Source of the DNA: Melioribacter sp.
GTDB taxonomy: Bacteria > Bacteroidota > Ignavibacteria > Ignavibacteriales > Melioribacteraceae
NCBI GenBank assembly: GCA_020723965.1
Contig: DYHW01000008.1
Span: 1-64,000, forward strand
Length of the DNA stretch: 64,000 nucleotides
Reading direction: 5' to 3'
Within the stretch, counting starts at the first letter, position 1; every line of letters starts with the position of its first letter. A program made the position numbers and the translations under genes. Below, piece by piece: positions 29,798 through 39,262 of the stretch. The notes below the pieces were generated by a model. That model was given only the letters and a program-made list of their open reading frames with translations. It did no database searches and was not told the DNA's origin.

Positions 29798-29983
29798 AAA
29801 TCTGTCTTACTCTTTAATCTCAAAAAAAAGATTAAGGTTATAAATAAAATTAAGATTAAAAATTTCCTCATCAGATTTGTTAGAGCAGTGTAACATAAGT
29901 AGTTAATTCTTTTCTCTTTATTAAAAATAGCCCATTTAAATTATAAACCGGAAACTTTCTATTTAATTTCCGCTAACCTTTTT

Positions 29984-29991
29984 ATAATTTG
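29984..29991 (+). promoter_or_regulatory. Possible -10 element of the S9 peptidase operon
   Basis: TATAATTTG lies about 35 bp before the ATG at 30021 (TATAAT at 29983-29988). No convincing -35 element is seen. Weak evidence. Confidence 0.3.
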
Positions 29992-30020
29992 CAAATAAAT
30001 ATTAACAACACGAGGCAGAA

Positions 30021-32051
30021 ATGAAACGTTATTTCCTTTTTATATTATTGATTATTTCCTTTTCATCAATTGACGCTCAAAAGCGGGCTATGACAGTTGA
30101 TGATATCTGGTCTATGAAACGCATTGGCGGATATGATTTATCTCACGATGGCAAAACAATCGCATTTGCGGCAACATTTTTCAATATAGAAAAGAACAAA
30201 GGCAATTCTGATATTTATTTAATTGACGCCGATGGTAAAAATTTACGTCTGTTCAAAAATTCTGAAGCAAATGAAAGCGCGCCTAAATTTTCGCCGGATG
30301 GCAAAAAGATTGCCTATGAACTCAAAGGGCAAATTTGGCTTTGTGATCTTGATGGTTCAAATGAAACACAACTAACTAATATTTATACCGGCGCTTCCGG
30401 ATTAGTTTGGTCTAAAGACGGAAAGAAAATTTTATTTGTTTCTTCTGTTTATCCCGATTGTATTACTCAAGAATGCAACGAGCAAAAAGACAAAGCTGCA
30501 GAAGAGAGCAAAGTAAAAGCAAAAATTTTTACTGAACTGATGTACCGCCATTGGAACGATTGGCGCGGCGATAAAAGAAGCCATCTTTTTTTACTCGATG
30601 TTGCTACAAGAGAATTTGTTGACTTAACTCTCAACAGCGGCTTTGATGTTCCGCCGATTGCGCTAGGCGGTGATCTAGACTATGCAATTTCTCCAGACGG
30701 AAGTGAAATTGCTTTTACAATGAACAGAGATAAAATGCTTGCAACGAGCACCAACAATGATGTTTTTATTTTAACCAGCGCTGATATTAAAAACAATGCC
30801 GCAACTCCTTTCAAAAAAATATCTACTAGTTTGGGAAATGATAACCAGCCAATTTATTCGCCGGACGGAAAATACATTGCATTTCGTTCTATGGCTCGCG
30901 CAGGGTTTGAAGCCGATAAACAAACTATGATGCTTTACAACCGCCAAACCGGTACTATAAAAAATGTAACTGATAAACTTGATATTTCAATCGGGCAGAT
31001 TCTTTTTTCGCCTTGCGGAAAATTTATCTTTTACGATTCTGACCGCGAAGCATTTCATTCAATCTATAAATACAATATCGAAACCGGCGAAAACACACTT
31101 CTTATAAAAGACGGAACCAATACCGATATGCGTCTTACAACGGACGGTAAAACAATTTTCTTCAAGCGTCAAAAATCAAATCTACCTATTGAAATTTTTT
31201 CAGTTGGCGTTTACGGAGAAAATTTACAACAAATAACAAGCATCAATAAAGAATTACTTGCTCAAATTGAATTTGGGGAGTTTGATACTTTTTGGAGTAA
31301 AGGTGCAGAAGGCGCAAAGGTTGAATCAATCATTATCAAGCCGCCGTTTTTTGATCCTATCAAAAAATATCCGCTAATATTTTTAATTCACGGGGGACCG
31401 CAGGGCAATTGGGCAGATGATTTTCATTATAGATGGAATACACAAATGTTTGCTACAAAAGGTTACGTGGTTATTGCTCCTAATCCTCGCGGCAGTACGG
31501 GTTACGGACAAAAATTTACAGATGAAATTTCCGGCGATTGGGGCGGAAAAGTTTATATTGATCTTATGAATGCTTACGATTATGCAATAAAGAATTTCAA
31601 ATTCATTGACCGGGAGAATACATTTGCAGCCGGCGCTTCTTACGGCGGATATATGATAAATTGGATTGCTACAAAGAATAATAAATTTAATGCGCTCGTT
31701 TCTCATGCTGGTGTTTTCAATCTTGAGAGTATGTATGGAACAACTGAAGAATTATGGTTCCCTGAATGGGAATACAAAGGCACGCCTTGGTCAAATCCTA
31801 AAATGTATGAAAAATGGTCGCCTCACCGCTATGTAAAAAATATTAAAACTCCTATGCTGGTCATTCACGGAGCATATGATTTTCGAGTTCCGGAAAGCCA
31901 GGCATTCGAACTTTTCACAACATTACAAAGGCGTGGAATTCCGAGCAAGTTTTTATACTTTCCGGATGAAACTCACTTTGTAAGCAAACCGCAAAATGCT
32001 TTACTATGGTGGAAAACTGTTTTCGATTGGTTTGATCAATACAAAAAATAA
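30021..32051 (+). CDS. Exported S9-family prolyl oligopeptidase / dipeptidyl aminopeptidase
   Basis: 676 residues. A signal peptide (MKRYFLFILLIISFSSIDAQ) precedes WD40-like beta-propeller repeats at about 25-400 (repeated SPDGKKIAY/SPDGSEIAF segments). The alpha/beta-hydrolase domain follows, with nucleophile Ser540 in GASYGGYM, Asp620 in GAYDFRVP and His652 in DETHF. It probably removes dipeptides or cleaves oligopeptides in the periplasm. The DUF1232 gene starts 12 bp downstream, so they form an operon. Confidence 0.92.
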   Translation: MKRYFLFILLIISFSSIDAQKRAMTVDDIWSMKRIGGYDLSHDGKTIAFAATFFNIEKNKGNSDIYLIDADGKNLRLFKNSEANESAPKFSPDGKKIAYELKGQIWLCDLDGSNETQLTNIYTGASGLVWSKDGKKILFVSSVYPDCITQECNEQKDKAAEESKVKAKIFTELMYRHWNDWRGDKRSHLFLLDVATREFVDLTLNSGFDVPPIALGGDLDYAISPDGSEIAFTMNRDKMLATSTNNDVFILTSADIKNNAATPFKKISTSLGNDNQPIYSPDGKYIAFRSMARAGFEADKQTMMLYNRQTGTIKNVTDKLDISIGQILFSPCGKFIFYDSDREAFHSIYKYNIETGENTLLIKDGTNTDMRLTTDGKTIFFKRQKSNLPIEIFSVGVYGENLQQITSINKELLAQIEFGEFDTFWSKGAEGAKVESIIIKPPFFDPIKKYPLIFLIHGGPQGNWADDFHYRWNTQMFATKGYVVIAPNPRGSTGYGQKFTDEISGDWGGKVYIDLMNAYDYAIKNFKFIDRENTFAAGASYGGYMINWIATKNNKFNALVSHAGVFNLESMYGTTEELWFPEWEYKGTPWSNPKMYEKWSPHRYVKNIKTPMLVIHGAYDFRVPESQAFELFTTLQRRGIPSKFLYFPDETHFVSKPQNALLWWKTVFDWFDQYKK

Positions 32052-32062
32052 AGGGGGTAAAA

Positions 32063-32419
32063 ATGAAATATTACGATAGAAATAACTCTGATACTTCCCT
32101 AGAAGAAATGAACTTTGACAGCAATGAAAAAGTAGAACAGGGCAGCAGATTTGTTGAAGAAAATCTTTGGGAAAAATTAGAACGCGTAGGAAGCAAAATT
32201 CGTTTTGCTAAAGATGTGAAAGCTTTGTACCGATATATGCGCGATAGATACGTCCCATGGTATCGCAAATCAATTGTAATTGGCGCTCTCATATATTTCA
32301 TCAGTCCAATTGATGCTGTTCCAGATCTTGCGCCGCTTATTGGTTATCTTGATGATCTTGGAGTTATTGCTGCCGTCTTAAAGTTTATGGGAAGCGAATT
32401 AATTCCATATTATGATTAA
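32063..32419 (+). CDS. DUF1232 (YkvA-type) small membrane protein
   Basis: 118 residues. The core RYMRDRYVPWYRKSIVIGALIYFISPIDAVPDLAPLIGYLDDLGVIAAVL matches the DUF1232 signature (PxDxxPD...GYxDD), shown here in part by SPIDAVPDL and GYLDDLG. Probably one or two membrane segments. Function of the family is not established. The ATG has AAGGGGG upstream. Cotranscribed with the S9 peptidase. Confidence 0.85.
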   Translation: MKYYDRNNSDTSLEEMNFDSNEKVEQGSRFVEENLWEKLERVGSKIRFAKDVKALYRYMRDRYVPWYRKSIVIGALIYFISPIDAVPDLAPLIGYLDDLGVIAAVLKFMGSELIPYYD

Positions 32420-32429
32420 AAAATTTGAC

Positions 32430-32460
32430 AATTACGTATGAATAATTTTCATACGTAATT
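32430..32460 (+). terminator. AT-rich hairpin terminator after the DUF1232 gene
   Basis: AATTACGTATGA and TCATACGTAATT form a long stem followed by CTTTG. A T-run is weak, so termination may be partial before the Nudix gene. Confidence 0.6.
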
Positions 32461-32486
32461 CTTTGCAAAAACTTTTTGAGAACAAA

Positions 32487-33020
32487 ATGAATTTCAAGAT
32501 TAGAAAAACAGAAACTATCTTTCATGGAAAAGTTTTTGATGTGAAAGTAGATGAGATAGAATATAACGGATCGGGCAATAAATCATTTCGCGAAATAGCT
32601 GCACATCCGGGCGGCGCTGTGGTTCTTCCATTAAAAAGCGATGGAAAAATCATTTTAGTTAAACAATACCGTTATCCTCACAATGAAGTTCTGCTTGAAC
32701 TTCCCGCAGGCAAACTTGATAAAGACGAAGACCCGCTCAAATGCGCAGTACGAGAACTGCAAGAAGAAACAGGCTATGCCTCAAATAAAATAACAAAGCT
32801 GGGAAAGATTTATACAACACCGGGTTTCTGTTCGGAAGTTCTTCACATTTATCTTGCAGAAAATTTACTTCCAGGCAATCTCAACCGTGAAGAAGGCGAA
32901 GAAGAAATGGAAATTGTTGAACTTTCTCTTGATAAGATCGAAGCTAAAATCCGCAACGGAGAAATTGTAGACGCGAAAACTATCTGTGGAATTGCTTATT
33001 ATAAATTAATGGAACGCTGA
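32487..33020 (+). CDS. Nudix hydrolase, ADP-ribose pyrophosphatase type
   Basis: About 177 residues with a full Nudix box: G-KLDKDEDPLKCAVRELQEETGY fits GX5EX7REUXEEXGU. RYPHNEVLLELPAGKLD and the TTPGFCSEVLHIYLA loop after it are typical of NudF-type ADP-ribose hydrolases. The ATG at 32487 (MNFKIRKTETIFHGKVFDV) is chosen over the TTG at 32463. It probably hydrolyses ADP-ribose or related nucleotide-sugar diphosphates. Confidence 0.9.
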   Translation: MNFKIRKTETIFHGKVFDVKVDEIEYNGSGNKSFREIAAHPGGAVVLPLKSDGKIILVKQYRYPHNEVLLELPAGKLDKDEDPLKCAVRELQEETGYASNKITKLGKIYTTPGFCSEVLHIYLAENLLPGNLNREEGEEEMEIVELSLDKIEAKIRNGEIVDAKTICGIAYYKLMER

Positions 33021-33096
33021 TCATTATGATTTTTTTAAGATGTGTTATGATCATAATTAATCATAACTATCATTTAAATCTGTGTTCTATTAAGGT
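33020..33096. repeat. Intergenic ATGATT/AATCAT-rich repeat, copy B
   Basis: GTTATGATCATAATTAATC and ATCTGTGTTCTATT resemble copies at 27,600 and 41,100. It lies between the convergent Nudix and murI genes. Confidence 0.5.
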
Positions 33097-33915
33097 CTAT
33101 TCGTTTGTTAATTCATCAAGTTCTACTTTATGAAGATGGGTAATTTTCTTACCGAGAAACCTTTCTGCAACCTCTCGGAATTTTGCCGGCACATCGCTTA
33201 CATAGAATTCCGCCTGACCATGATGAACAGATTGATTTCTTAATTGTCTTCCATTCAGATAATCTTCTACTAATTTTGCAGCTGGAGTGCCAGAATCAAT
33301 CAGCTTAACATTTCTGCCAACAACTTTTTGAATAACTTCGGCAAGTATTGGGTAATGAGTGCAGCCAAGAATTAAACTATCAATTTTCTTTTCGCGAAAT
33401 TCAATTAAATATTCCTTAGCTACAAGTTCAGTTACTTTATGATCGAGCCACCCTTCTTCGGCAAGCGGAACAAACAACGGGCATGCTTGTTCATAAACTT
33501 TCACTTTTGAATTTAATTTCTTCAATTCGTGCGCATATGCTTTATTATTTATTGTTGCTCTTGTTCCTATAACGCCAACAACTCCTTTTTTCGATTCCTG
33601 CAATGCTAATTTTGCGCCGGGTTCAATCATACCAATAACAGGAATAGTTAAAAATCTTTTTAATTCTTTTAATGCAATTGCAGAAGCAGTATTACAAGCA
33701 ACGACCAAAAGCTTAATATTTTTTCTTAGAAGAAAATTGGCGGCTTGCAAAGAGTATTCAATTACTGTCTCGTTCGATTTTGATCCGTAAGGAACGCGCG
33801 CTGTATCGCCAAAGTAAACAATGTTCTCATTCGGCAATAATCTTGAAACCGATTTAACAATTGTTAACCCCCCAATGCCCGAATCGAAAAATCCGATTGG
33901 ATTAGTTTTATTCAT
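33097..33915 (-). CDS. murI: Glutamate racemase
   Basis: It makes D-glutamate for peptidoglycan. The two catalytic cysteines sit in VVACNTASA and ILGCTHYPIL; the start IGFFDSGIGGLTIVKS is characteristic. About 272 residues. An ATG at 33915 gives the usual length; a TTG at 33924 with AGGTGAT upstream is an alternative. The gene begins only about 8-17 bp after the glnD stop, so the two form an operon. Confidence 0.95.
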   Translation of the reverse strand: MNKTNPIGFFDSGIGGLTIVKSVSRLLPNENIVYFGDTARVPYGSKSNETVIEYSLQAANFLLRKNIKLLVVACNTASAIALKELKRFLTIPVIGMIEPGAKLALQESKKGVVGVIGTRATINNKAYAHELKKLNSKVKVYEQACPLFVPLAEEGWLDHKVTELVAKEYLIEFREKKIDSLILGCTHYPILAEVIQKVVGRNVKLIDSGTPAAKLVEDYLNGRQLRNQSVHHGQAEFYVSDVPAKFREVAERFLGKKITHLHKVELDELTNE

Positions 33916-33932
33916 GAAGTTCAATTTATCAC

Positions 33933-36488
33933 CTATAACATTTCTTCAATAGATTGAGTTAATTCGTGCGTAATTAGTTCGTATAGATTTGGAGATATTT
34001 TTTTTCTGTTGCGGTCTAGAATGTAAAATGAATCTACAACATCGTCCGCTTTTGTAGAAATTTTTGCAAAGTAGATCGAAAGACCAAGTTCATTCATTTT
34101 TTTTGTTATCTGAAAAAGCAGTCCTAACCTATCAGGCGAATAGACATCTATGATAGTGTACTTATCGTGTTTTTCAAAAGCAATTTTCACTTTACCTTTA
34201 CGCTTAAAAAATTTGTTTTCAATACGCCGCCACTTAGATTTTATCTTGCTGAACTCTTTAGTTATTTGAAGCTCGTTCTCTACTGCAAGATAAAGATCGT
34301 GTTTTATTTTTGTGTTCCGTTCTTCATCAATGGTTCCCCCGGTTCGAAAATCCGTTACACTAAAACTGTCTATCACAATGCCGTCTTTACGCGTAAAAAT
34401 TTTAGCATCGTGAATATTCAGATCGTTGATCGAAAGAGCGCCGCAAATTCTAGAGAGGAGCGCTTCAGAATCCCGCGTAATAACAGTAATAACCGTAAAA
34501 GCCCCTTCATCTTTTAAGAAAACAGAAAGAGGCGAACCTTTTTCAATTTCTTCAATATGTTGATTTATTTCTTCGGCAGAGAAATGCTGCAAGTAACCCA
34601 AATCATTTATTGAATCGATATGATCTTTTATGGAATCTCCAGAATAAATTTCTGAAGAGCTAATAATTTCTTTTAAATTGTTTGAAAGCAGATCCTGCCC
34701 GCTTATTCTTTCATCCAGCATAGTTTTAGTTTTAGTATATAATTCATGCAGTAGATCGCTCTTCCATTTCGTCCACACAACTTGAGATACAGCGGAAAGA
34801 TCTGCGTAAGTTAAAAGGTAAAGTAAATCAAGCATTTCTGAATTTTGAAACAGCAGTGCAAAATTATTCAAAGTTGATGGGTCATTCAGATTTCGGCGAA
34901 ATGCAACTTGTTCCATTGTAAGATGATGATGAACAAGGAATTGCGCTATTTCAATTTCATCAGAATCGTAACCGAGCCGCTCCATTATTGAATTTGCCAC
35001 TTCGGCGCCAATAATTTCATGCCCGGCAACGCTTATCGGTTTTGCAATATCATGAAAAAGAACTGCGATGTTTAGAATGTCTTTTTCTTTAAGCCCTTGA
35101 TAAAGTTTGCCAAGAATAGAAGTATCATCCGCAAGTTTCTCAAGGTTGTTTAAGGCAATAATAGTGTGTTCATCTGCCGTGTAACAATGATAAACACCAG
35201 GTTGAAAGAATCCAATCAGCTCTCCGAATTCCGGAAGAAAAGCGCCCAAAACGCCAAGCTCGTTCATCATTGCCAAAGTTTTACCAACGTTTTTAGGCAG
35301 CCGTAAAATTTCTCTAAAGAAGACCGATGATTGATGTTCGGTTGTTTGCGATTCTTCAAGATCAAAAACACGTTCTATAATTTGAGCGCGCAGATTTTCA
35401 TCAAAGCTGGCATCATGAAGCCCGCTGTAATAGAATGCTCTCAATATTGATGAAAGGGTCAAAGTTGTTTCGCCAATAAATGAAATGTTTCCGCTTTTCA
35501 GCATAAATTCATCGTCAAGCCGAATCGAAAGATAATCGCTTAAAGCCGGCGTAATTTCTTCTTCGAAACGCTTCATCATAGTTCTAGAGAATCGTTTTAT
35601 TATGTTTGCCGCTTCGAAATATTTCCTCATGAATGTATGCCAGCCGTCGCCTGTATAACCTAAAACATGCGCTATTTTTTCTTGATAGATAAATTCAAAC
35701 CTGTCGTTCTTATGATTAGTAAGTAAATGAAGATGGTTCCGCACGTTAAGTATTGTTCGGTAGCTTTCTTGAAGTCGTGCAACCGCACGAGGAATTATTA
35801 TTTTCTTCTTTCTTATAATATCGAAAAAATTTTCCGATTGAGTGATCTCTTCCTGAACATTGAGAAGCAATTCATTTTTTAGCGAATAGATCCATTCAAC
35901 AGCTTGAAGATCGCGCAGACCGCCGGCTGTGTATTTAATATTCGGTTCCAAAACTTTTGCCGATTCACCATATTTCTCGTAACGTAAATGAATATCTTCG
36001 AAAAATTTTAAGATCAGCTTTTTCTTATTATCTTCAGTTAATGAAGAGATAAGTTCTTTTATCCATCGCCAATAAAGTTTTTCGTTACCAAGAATGTAGC
36101 GCGTTTCAAAAAATTGTGTGAAAGCGTGCAAATCTTCATCAAGAAATTTCTTGATATCGGAAAAATCGCGAATAGTGTGAGAAACTTCTATTCCGGAATC
36201 CCAAAGTTTTGTAACGCACTCTTGAATTATTTTCTCGTTACCGTCAACTTCTTTAAAGATGAACATCAAGTCTATATCAGAGAAAGGAGAAAGTTCTCTT
36301 CGACTGAAACTTCCAACAGAAGCAACCGCACAATCTAATTTTATCCCTTTAAGCGCACGTAAAATATATTCCTCAACAAGCACGCTCCAACGGATACAAA
36401 ACTTGAACGAATCTTTAAGAAGATCTTCATCGCTAAAAATTCTGCCGCGGTCTTCTAAAAATTTTTCTTTTAGTTTCAGTGGGTCCAT
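33933..36488 (-). CDS. glnD: GlnD-like protein-PII uridylyltransferase / uridylyl-removing enzyme
   Basis: 851 residues: a nucleotidyltransferase domain with GSFSRRELSPFSDIDL (residues 59-74; catalytic Asp pair), a GlnE/GlnD linker with TAGGLRDLQAVEWI, an HD domain (VLFHDIAKP, about residue 475), and two ACT domains (FTVITVITRDSEALLSRICGAL and YTIIDVYSPDRLGLLFQITKKM). In the family these modify and demodify PII in response to glutamine. No glnB is present in the window. Operon with murI. Confidence 0.92.
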   Translation of the reverse strand: MDPLKLKEKFLEDRGRIFSDEDLLKDSFKFCIRWSVLVEEYILRALKGIKLDCAVASVGSFSRRELSPFSDIDLMFIFKEVDGNEKIIQECVTKLWDSGIEVSHTIRDFSDIKKFLDEDLHAFTQFFETRYILGNEKLYWRWIKELISSLTEDNKKKLILKFFEDIHLRYEKYGESAKVLEPNIKYTAGGLRDLQAVEWIYSLKNELLLNVQEEITQSENFFDIIRKKKIIIPRAVARLQESYRTILNVRNHLHLLTNHKNDRFEFIYQEKIAHVLGYTGDGWHTFMRKYFEAANIIKRFSRTMMKRFEEEITPALSDYLSIRLDDEFMLKSGNISFIGETTLTLSSILRAFYYSGLHDASFDENLRAQIIERVFDLEESQTTEHQSSVFFREILRLPKNVGKTLAMMNELGVLGAFLPEFGELIGFFQPGVYHCYTADEHTIIALNNLEKLADDTSILGKLYQGLKEKDILNIAVLFHDIAKPISVAGHEIIGAEVANSIMERLGYDSDEIEIAQFLVHHHLTMEQVAFRRNLNDPSTLNNFALLFQNSEMLDLLYLLTYADLSAVSQVVWTKWKSDLLHELYTKTKTMLDERISGQDLLSNNLKEIISSSEIYSGDSIKDHIDSINDLGYLQHFSAEEINQHIEEIEKGSPLSVFLKDEGAFTVITVITRDSEALLSRICGALSINDLNIHDAKIFTRKDGIVIDSFSVTDFRTGGTIDEERNTKIKHDLYLAVENELQITKEFSKIKSKWRRIENKFFKRKGKVKIAFEKHDKYTIIDVYSPDRLGLLFQITKKMNELGLSIYFAKISTKADDVVDSFYILDRNRKKISPNLYELITHELTQSIEEML

Positions 36489-36546
36489 ATTTTAATATAT
36501 CGCTTTTGCAATAGCCGGATTATTTACAAAAAAAATTGGGGGCTTT

Positions 36547-36680
36547 TCCGTAGAAATACTACGGACAGCCGCATCAAAAAAATCTGTTTAGTCATTCTGA
36601 GTTTCGACGCAGTCGGGACGAAGAATCTCAAAGCAAAAGTTGGAGACTCTTCTCCCGATGAAATCGAGATCAGAGTGACA
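36547..36680. repeat. Composite intergenic repeat: small palindrome plus GTCATTC...GAGTGAC element
   Basis: TCCGTAGAAATACTACGGA (36547-36565) is a perfect hairpin. From 36591 GTCATTCTGAG runs to CAGAGTGAC at about 36679, with TCGACGCAGTCGGGA and TCCCGATGAAATCGAGA inside. Similar GTCATTC...GAATGAC elements lie at 47,059 and 50,531. It fills the gap between glnD and the lyase gene. Confidence 0.6.
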
Positions 36681-36688
36681 AAATTAAT

Positions 36689-38077
36689 CTATAGTTTTTC
36701 AAATCTTGCCTGAAAGAATCTTAGATATTTTGGTTCGTAAACCATAGTTAACCCTTTTATATTCTTCCGTTTGTCAAAAACATCGGCAATTGATTCCACC
36801 ATAACATCAATATGAGATTGAGTATAAACCCTTCTCGGAAAAGTTAAACGAACCAACTCTAGTTTTGGGTAGCGGTGTTCACCGGTTTTCGGATCGCGCC
36901 CAGATGAAACAAGTCCGCGCTCCATACCGCGCACGCCGCTATCAATATAAATTTCTGCCGCAAGAGATTGGGCTGGGAATAAATCTTGTTTTAAGTGCGG
37001 TAAAAATCTTTTTGCATCAAGAAAGATTGCATGTCCGCCGAAAGGATAAACAAGCGGTATTCCATATTTTTCCAATTGAGCGCCGCAGTATTCAACTTGC
37101 CGAACTCTCATACTAATGTTATCGAATTGAACCATCTCTTCGATACCGCGCGCCATAGCTTCCATATCGCGTCCGGCTAAACCTCCGTAACTGTGCAGCC
37201 CTTCGTAAATTACAACCATGTTGCGCGCTTCTTCAAAAACTTTTTTATTGCGCGTTGCAAGAAAGCCGCCAATGTTCACCATTAAATCTTTTTTAGCGCT
37301 CACCCATAAACCGTCAAAGTAAGCACACATCTCTTTCAAAATTTGCGCTATTGTTTTATCGGCATATCCTTTCTCTTGCATTTTGATAAAATAAGCGTTC
37401 TCTGTTGCGCGAGTAGCATCGAACCAAAGTTTAACTCTATACTTTTGAGTCAAATTATATACTTCTTTCAGGTTTGCCATTGAAAATGGCTGACCGCCAG
37501 CCATATTTACTGGACCAGCTATACTAACGTAAGGAATTTTTTTCGGTCCAACTTTTTTAATTAGGTCTTCTAATTTTTGCAAATCAATATTTCCTTTGAA
37601 GGGGAATGTGTTTTGCGCATCGTGAGCTTCATCAATAATAACGTCAACAAAAGTTCCGCCGGCAAGTTCTTGATGAACCCGCGTTGTTGTGAAATACATA
37701 TTGCCGGGAATGAAATCGCCGGGTTTGATCATAATTTTTGAGATCATGTGTTCGGCGGCGCGTCCCTGATGTGCTGGCACAAAGTAAGGCATCCCATAAT
37801 ATTTTTTTACGTTATCCCACAAGTAATAAAAATTTTTACTCCCAGCGTATGCTTCATCTCCGAGCATCATGCCAGCCCATTGATAATCGCTCATTGCATT
37901 TGTGCCGCTATCGGTTAAAAGGTCAATGTAAACGTCTTCGCTCTTGAGCAGAAAAGTATTATAGCCGGCTTCTTTTGCGGCTTTCTCACGGTATTGGCGC
38001 GTTGTCATTTTAATTGGCTCTACCATTTTTATTTTATACGGTTCAGCCCAACTTTTTTTGATTACTTTTTTTGCCAT
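36689..38077 (-). CDS. Tyrosine phenol-lyase-like beta-eliminating lyase (tryptophanase family)
   Basis: 462-residue PLP enzyme. The segments SGTNAMSDYQWAGMMLGDEA, PGNMYFTTTRVHQE, SAKKDLMVNIGGF (PLP lysine), YGGLAGRDMEAMA and FGGHAIFLDAKRF define the tryptophanase/tyrosine phenol-lyase family. GMERGLVSSGRD keeps the Arg that tyrosine phenol-lyase uses for its substrate, where tryptophanase has a hydrophobic residue. The C-terminal LRFFQARF has Phe where tryptophanase has His. Both favour tyrosine phenol-lyase: tyrosine to phenol, pyruvate and ammonia. Residue equivalences are from memory. Tryptophanase remains the alternative. Confidence 0.85.
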   Translation of the reverse strand: MAKKVIKKSWAEPYKIKMVEPIKMTTRQYREKAAKEAGYNTFLLKSEDVYIDLLTDSGTNAMSDYQWAGMMLGDEAYAGSKNFYYLWDNVKKYYGMPYFVPAHQGRAAEHMISKIMIKPGDFIPGNMYFTTTRVHQELAGGTFVDVIIDEAHDAQNTFPFKGNIDLQKLEDLIKKVGPKKIPYVSIAGPVNMAGGQPFSMANLKEVYNLTQKYRVKLWFDATRATENAYFIKMQEKGYADKTIAQILKEMCAYFDGLWVSAKKDLMVNIGGFLATRNKKVFEEARNMVVIYEGLHSYGGLAGRDMEAMARGIEEMVQFDNISMRVRQVEYCGAQLEKYGIPLVYPFGGHAIFLDAKRFLPHLKQDLFPAQSLAAEIYIDSGVRGMERGLVSSGRDPKTGEHRYPKLELVRLTFPRRVYTQSHIDVMVESIADVFDKRKNIKGLTMVYEPKYLRFFQARFEKL

Positions 38078-38141
38078 GTTTTCTCCAAAATAATTATAAT
38101 AGGAATTATTAATTATGAGTTATGATTTTGGATGTCCGGCG

Positions 38142-38516
38142 TCAGACAAATTTCTTTTTTAATTTTTTTCTTTTTTGCTCGGCAATTATTTCAGAAGAAA
38201 TGCCTCCGCGTGTATTAAACTTTGCAGTTATTTTCATGTAACGCGGTTTACAAACTTTAATAAGATCATTCAAGATTTGGTTTGTAACTGCTTCAAAGTA
38301 AATTCCATCATTTCGGTAGGATTGTAAATAGAATTTGTAGCTTTTTAATTCCACACATAATTTTTCTGGGATATATTCAAGTATTATAGTGGCAAAATCT
38401 GGTTGTCCGGTAACAGGACAAACAGAGGTAAACTCCGGCGCAGTATGAATGATTGTGTAATCCCTTTCTGGATTCGGATTGGGAAATGTTACGAGGAGTT
38501 TAGTTTTGTCGGTCAT
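38142..38516 (-). CDS. queF: NADPH-dependent 7-cyano-7-deazaguanine (preQ0) reductase
   Basis: 124-residue unimodular QueF. TSVCPVTGQPDFA holds the catalytic Cys, and YLQSYRNDGIYFEAVTNQI plus TAKFNTRGGI complete the family signature. It reduces preQ0 to preQ1 for queuosine. Its ATG overlaps the stop of the restriction endonuclease gene upstream by 4 nt, so its translation is coupled to a restriction-modification cassette. Confidence 0.95.
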   Translation of the reverse strand: MTDKTKLLVTFPNPNPERDYTIIHTAPEFTSVCPVTGQPDFATIILEYIPEKLCVELKSYKFYLQSYRNDGIYFEAVTNQILNDLIKVCKPRYMKITAKFNTRGGISSEIIAEQKRKKLKKKFV

Positions 38517-39262
38517 AGATTAACCTTGATTTTTTCTTTGCCGGAATTGAACTTTATAATTTTATTCCAGTTAATAATTCCATCTATACAGAACTCATTT
38601 GCAAATTGGAGACTGAAAATATTTATTTGTCTGGCGTATTCAAGCTCATATTCTTGATTTCTTTCTTTTGCTTTGTAAGCAAGGGGCTCAATAATTTCTG
38701 TGTACAAATCAGAATGATCGGAAATAAATTCCCAGAATCTTTGGCCGGCAATTTTTTGGTATTCACCTTTATCTGTTCTGACAACCCTACCATAACAGCA
38801 TCCGTTTATTGCCTCAACTGGCATTTTCTTAGCATTTGTTCTTAGTCGTTGTTTTGCTTGTCTAAAATTCTCATTCATCTTTTTGATTTGCGATGAATTA
38901 CCCCAATTTGTTCCAGATTTTACCGCCACTACATAAATTACTCCCTTCTTCACAAATTCTAAATCTAAACCTTCAGCGGATGATTTTTTACCACCATAAA
39001 CTTTATTGCAAATGAAAATTGCTAATCTTTCTAAAAAACCTCCAAACATGGTCTCTTCTTGTGATGAGATATAAGCGCTTACCAAACTGTTCACAAATTT
39101 TTCTGATGTAAGTATGTTCTTGGCTTTAAACAAATATGGATTCTTGCTAAGAAGAATCTCGGAAAGTTTTAATTTGCTTAATCCTTTCTGTCTTGCTTCA
39201 TGGAAGGAGCCAATATTTTCTTCAATGTAATTTTTTACGTCTTCCAGTGTTAGTTTTGCCAT
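38513..39262 (-). CDS. Type II restriction endonuclease (PD-(D/E)XK fold, PmeII-like)
   Basis: 249 residues. The segment AEGLDLEFVKKGVIYVVAVKSGTNWGNSSQIKKM gives a PD-(D/E)XK-like core (Asp, then VKSG with the catalytic Lys). FGGFLERLAIFICNKVYGGKKS before it is also typical of this family, which I associate with PmeII-type enzymes. The gene overlaps the methyltransferase by about 41 nt upstream. It should cut unmodified DNA at the site methylated by the neighbour. The recognition sequence is unknown. Confidence 0.8.
   Translation of the reverse strand: MAKLTLEDVKNYIEENIGSFHEARQKGLSKLKLSEILLSKNPYLFKAKNILTSEKFVNSLVSAYISSQEETMFGGFLERLAIFICNKVYGGKKSSAEGLDLEFVKKGVIYVVAVKSGTNWGNSSQIKKMNENFRQAKQRLRTNAKKMPVEAINGCCYGRVVRTDKGEYQKIAGQRFWEFISDHSDLYTEIIEPLAYKAKERNQEYELEYARQINIFSLQFANEFCIDGIINWNKIIKFNSGKEKIKVNL

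Noticed and set aside
34167..34517. 116-codon ORF on the plus strand
   Set aside because: It is antisense to the ACT region of glnD; Phe/Lys-rich composition is that of a shadow frame.
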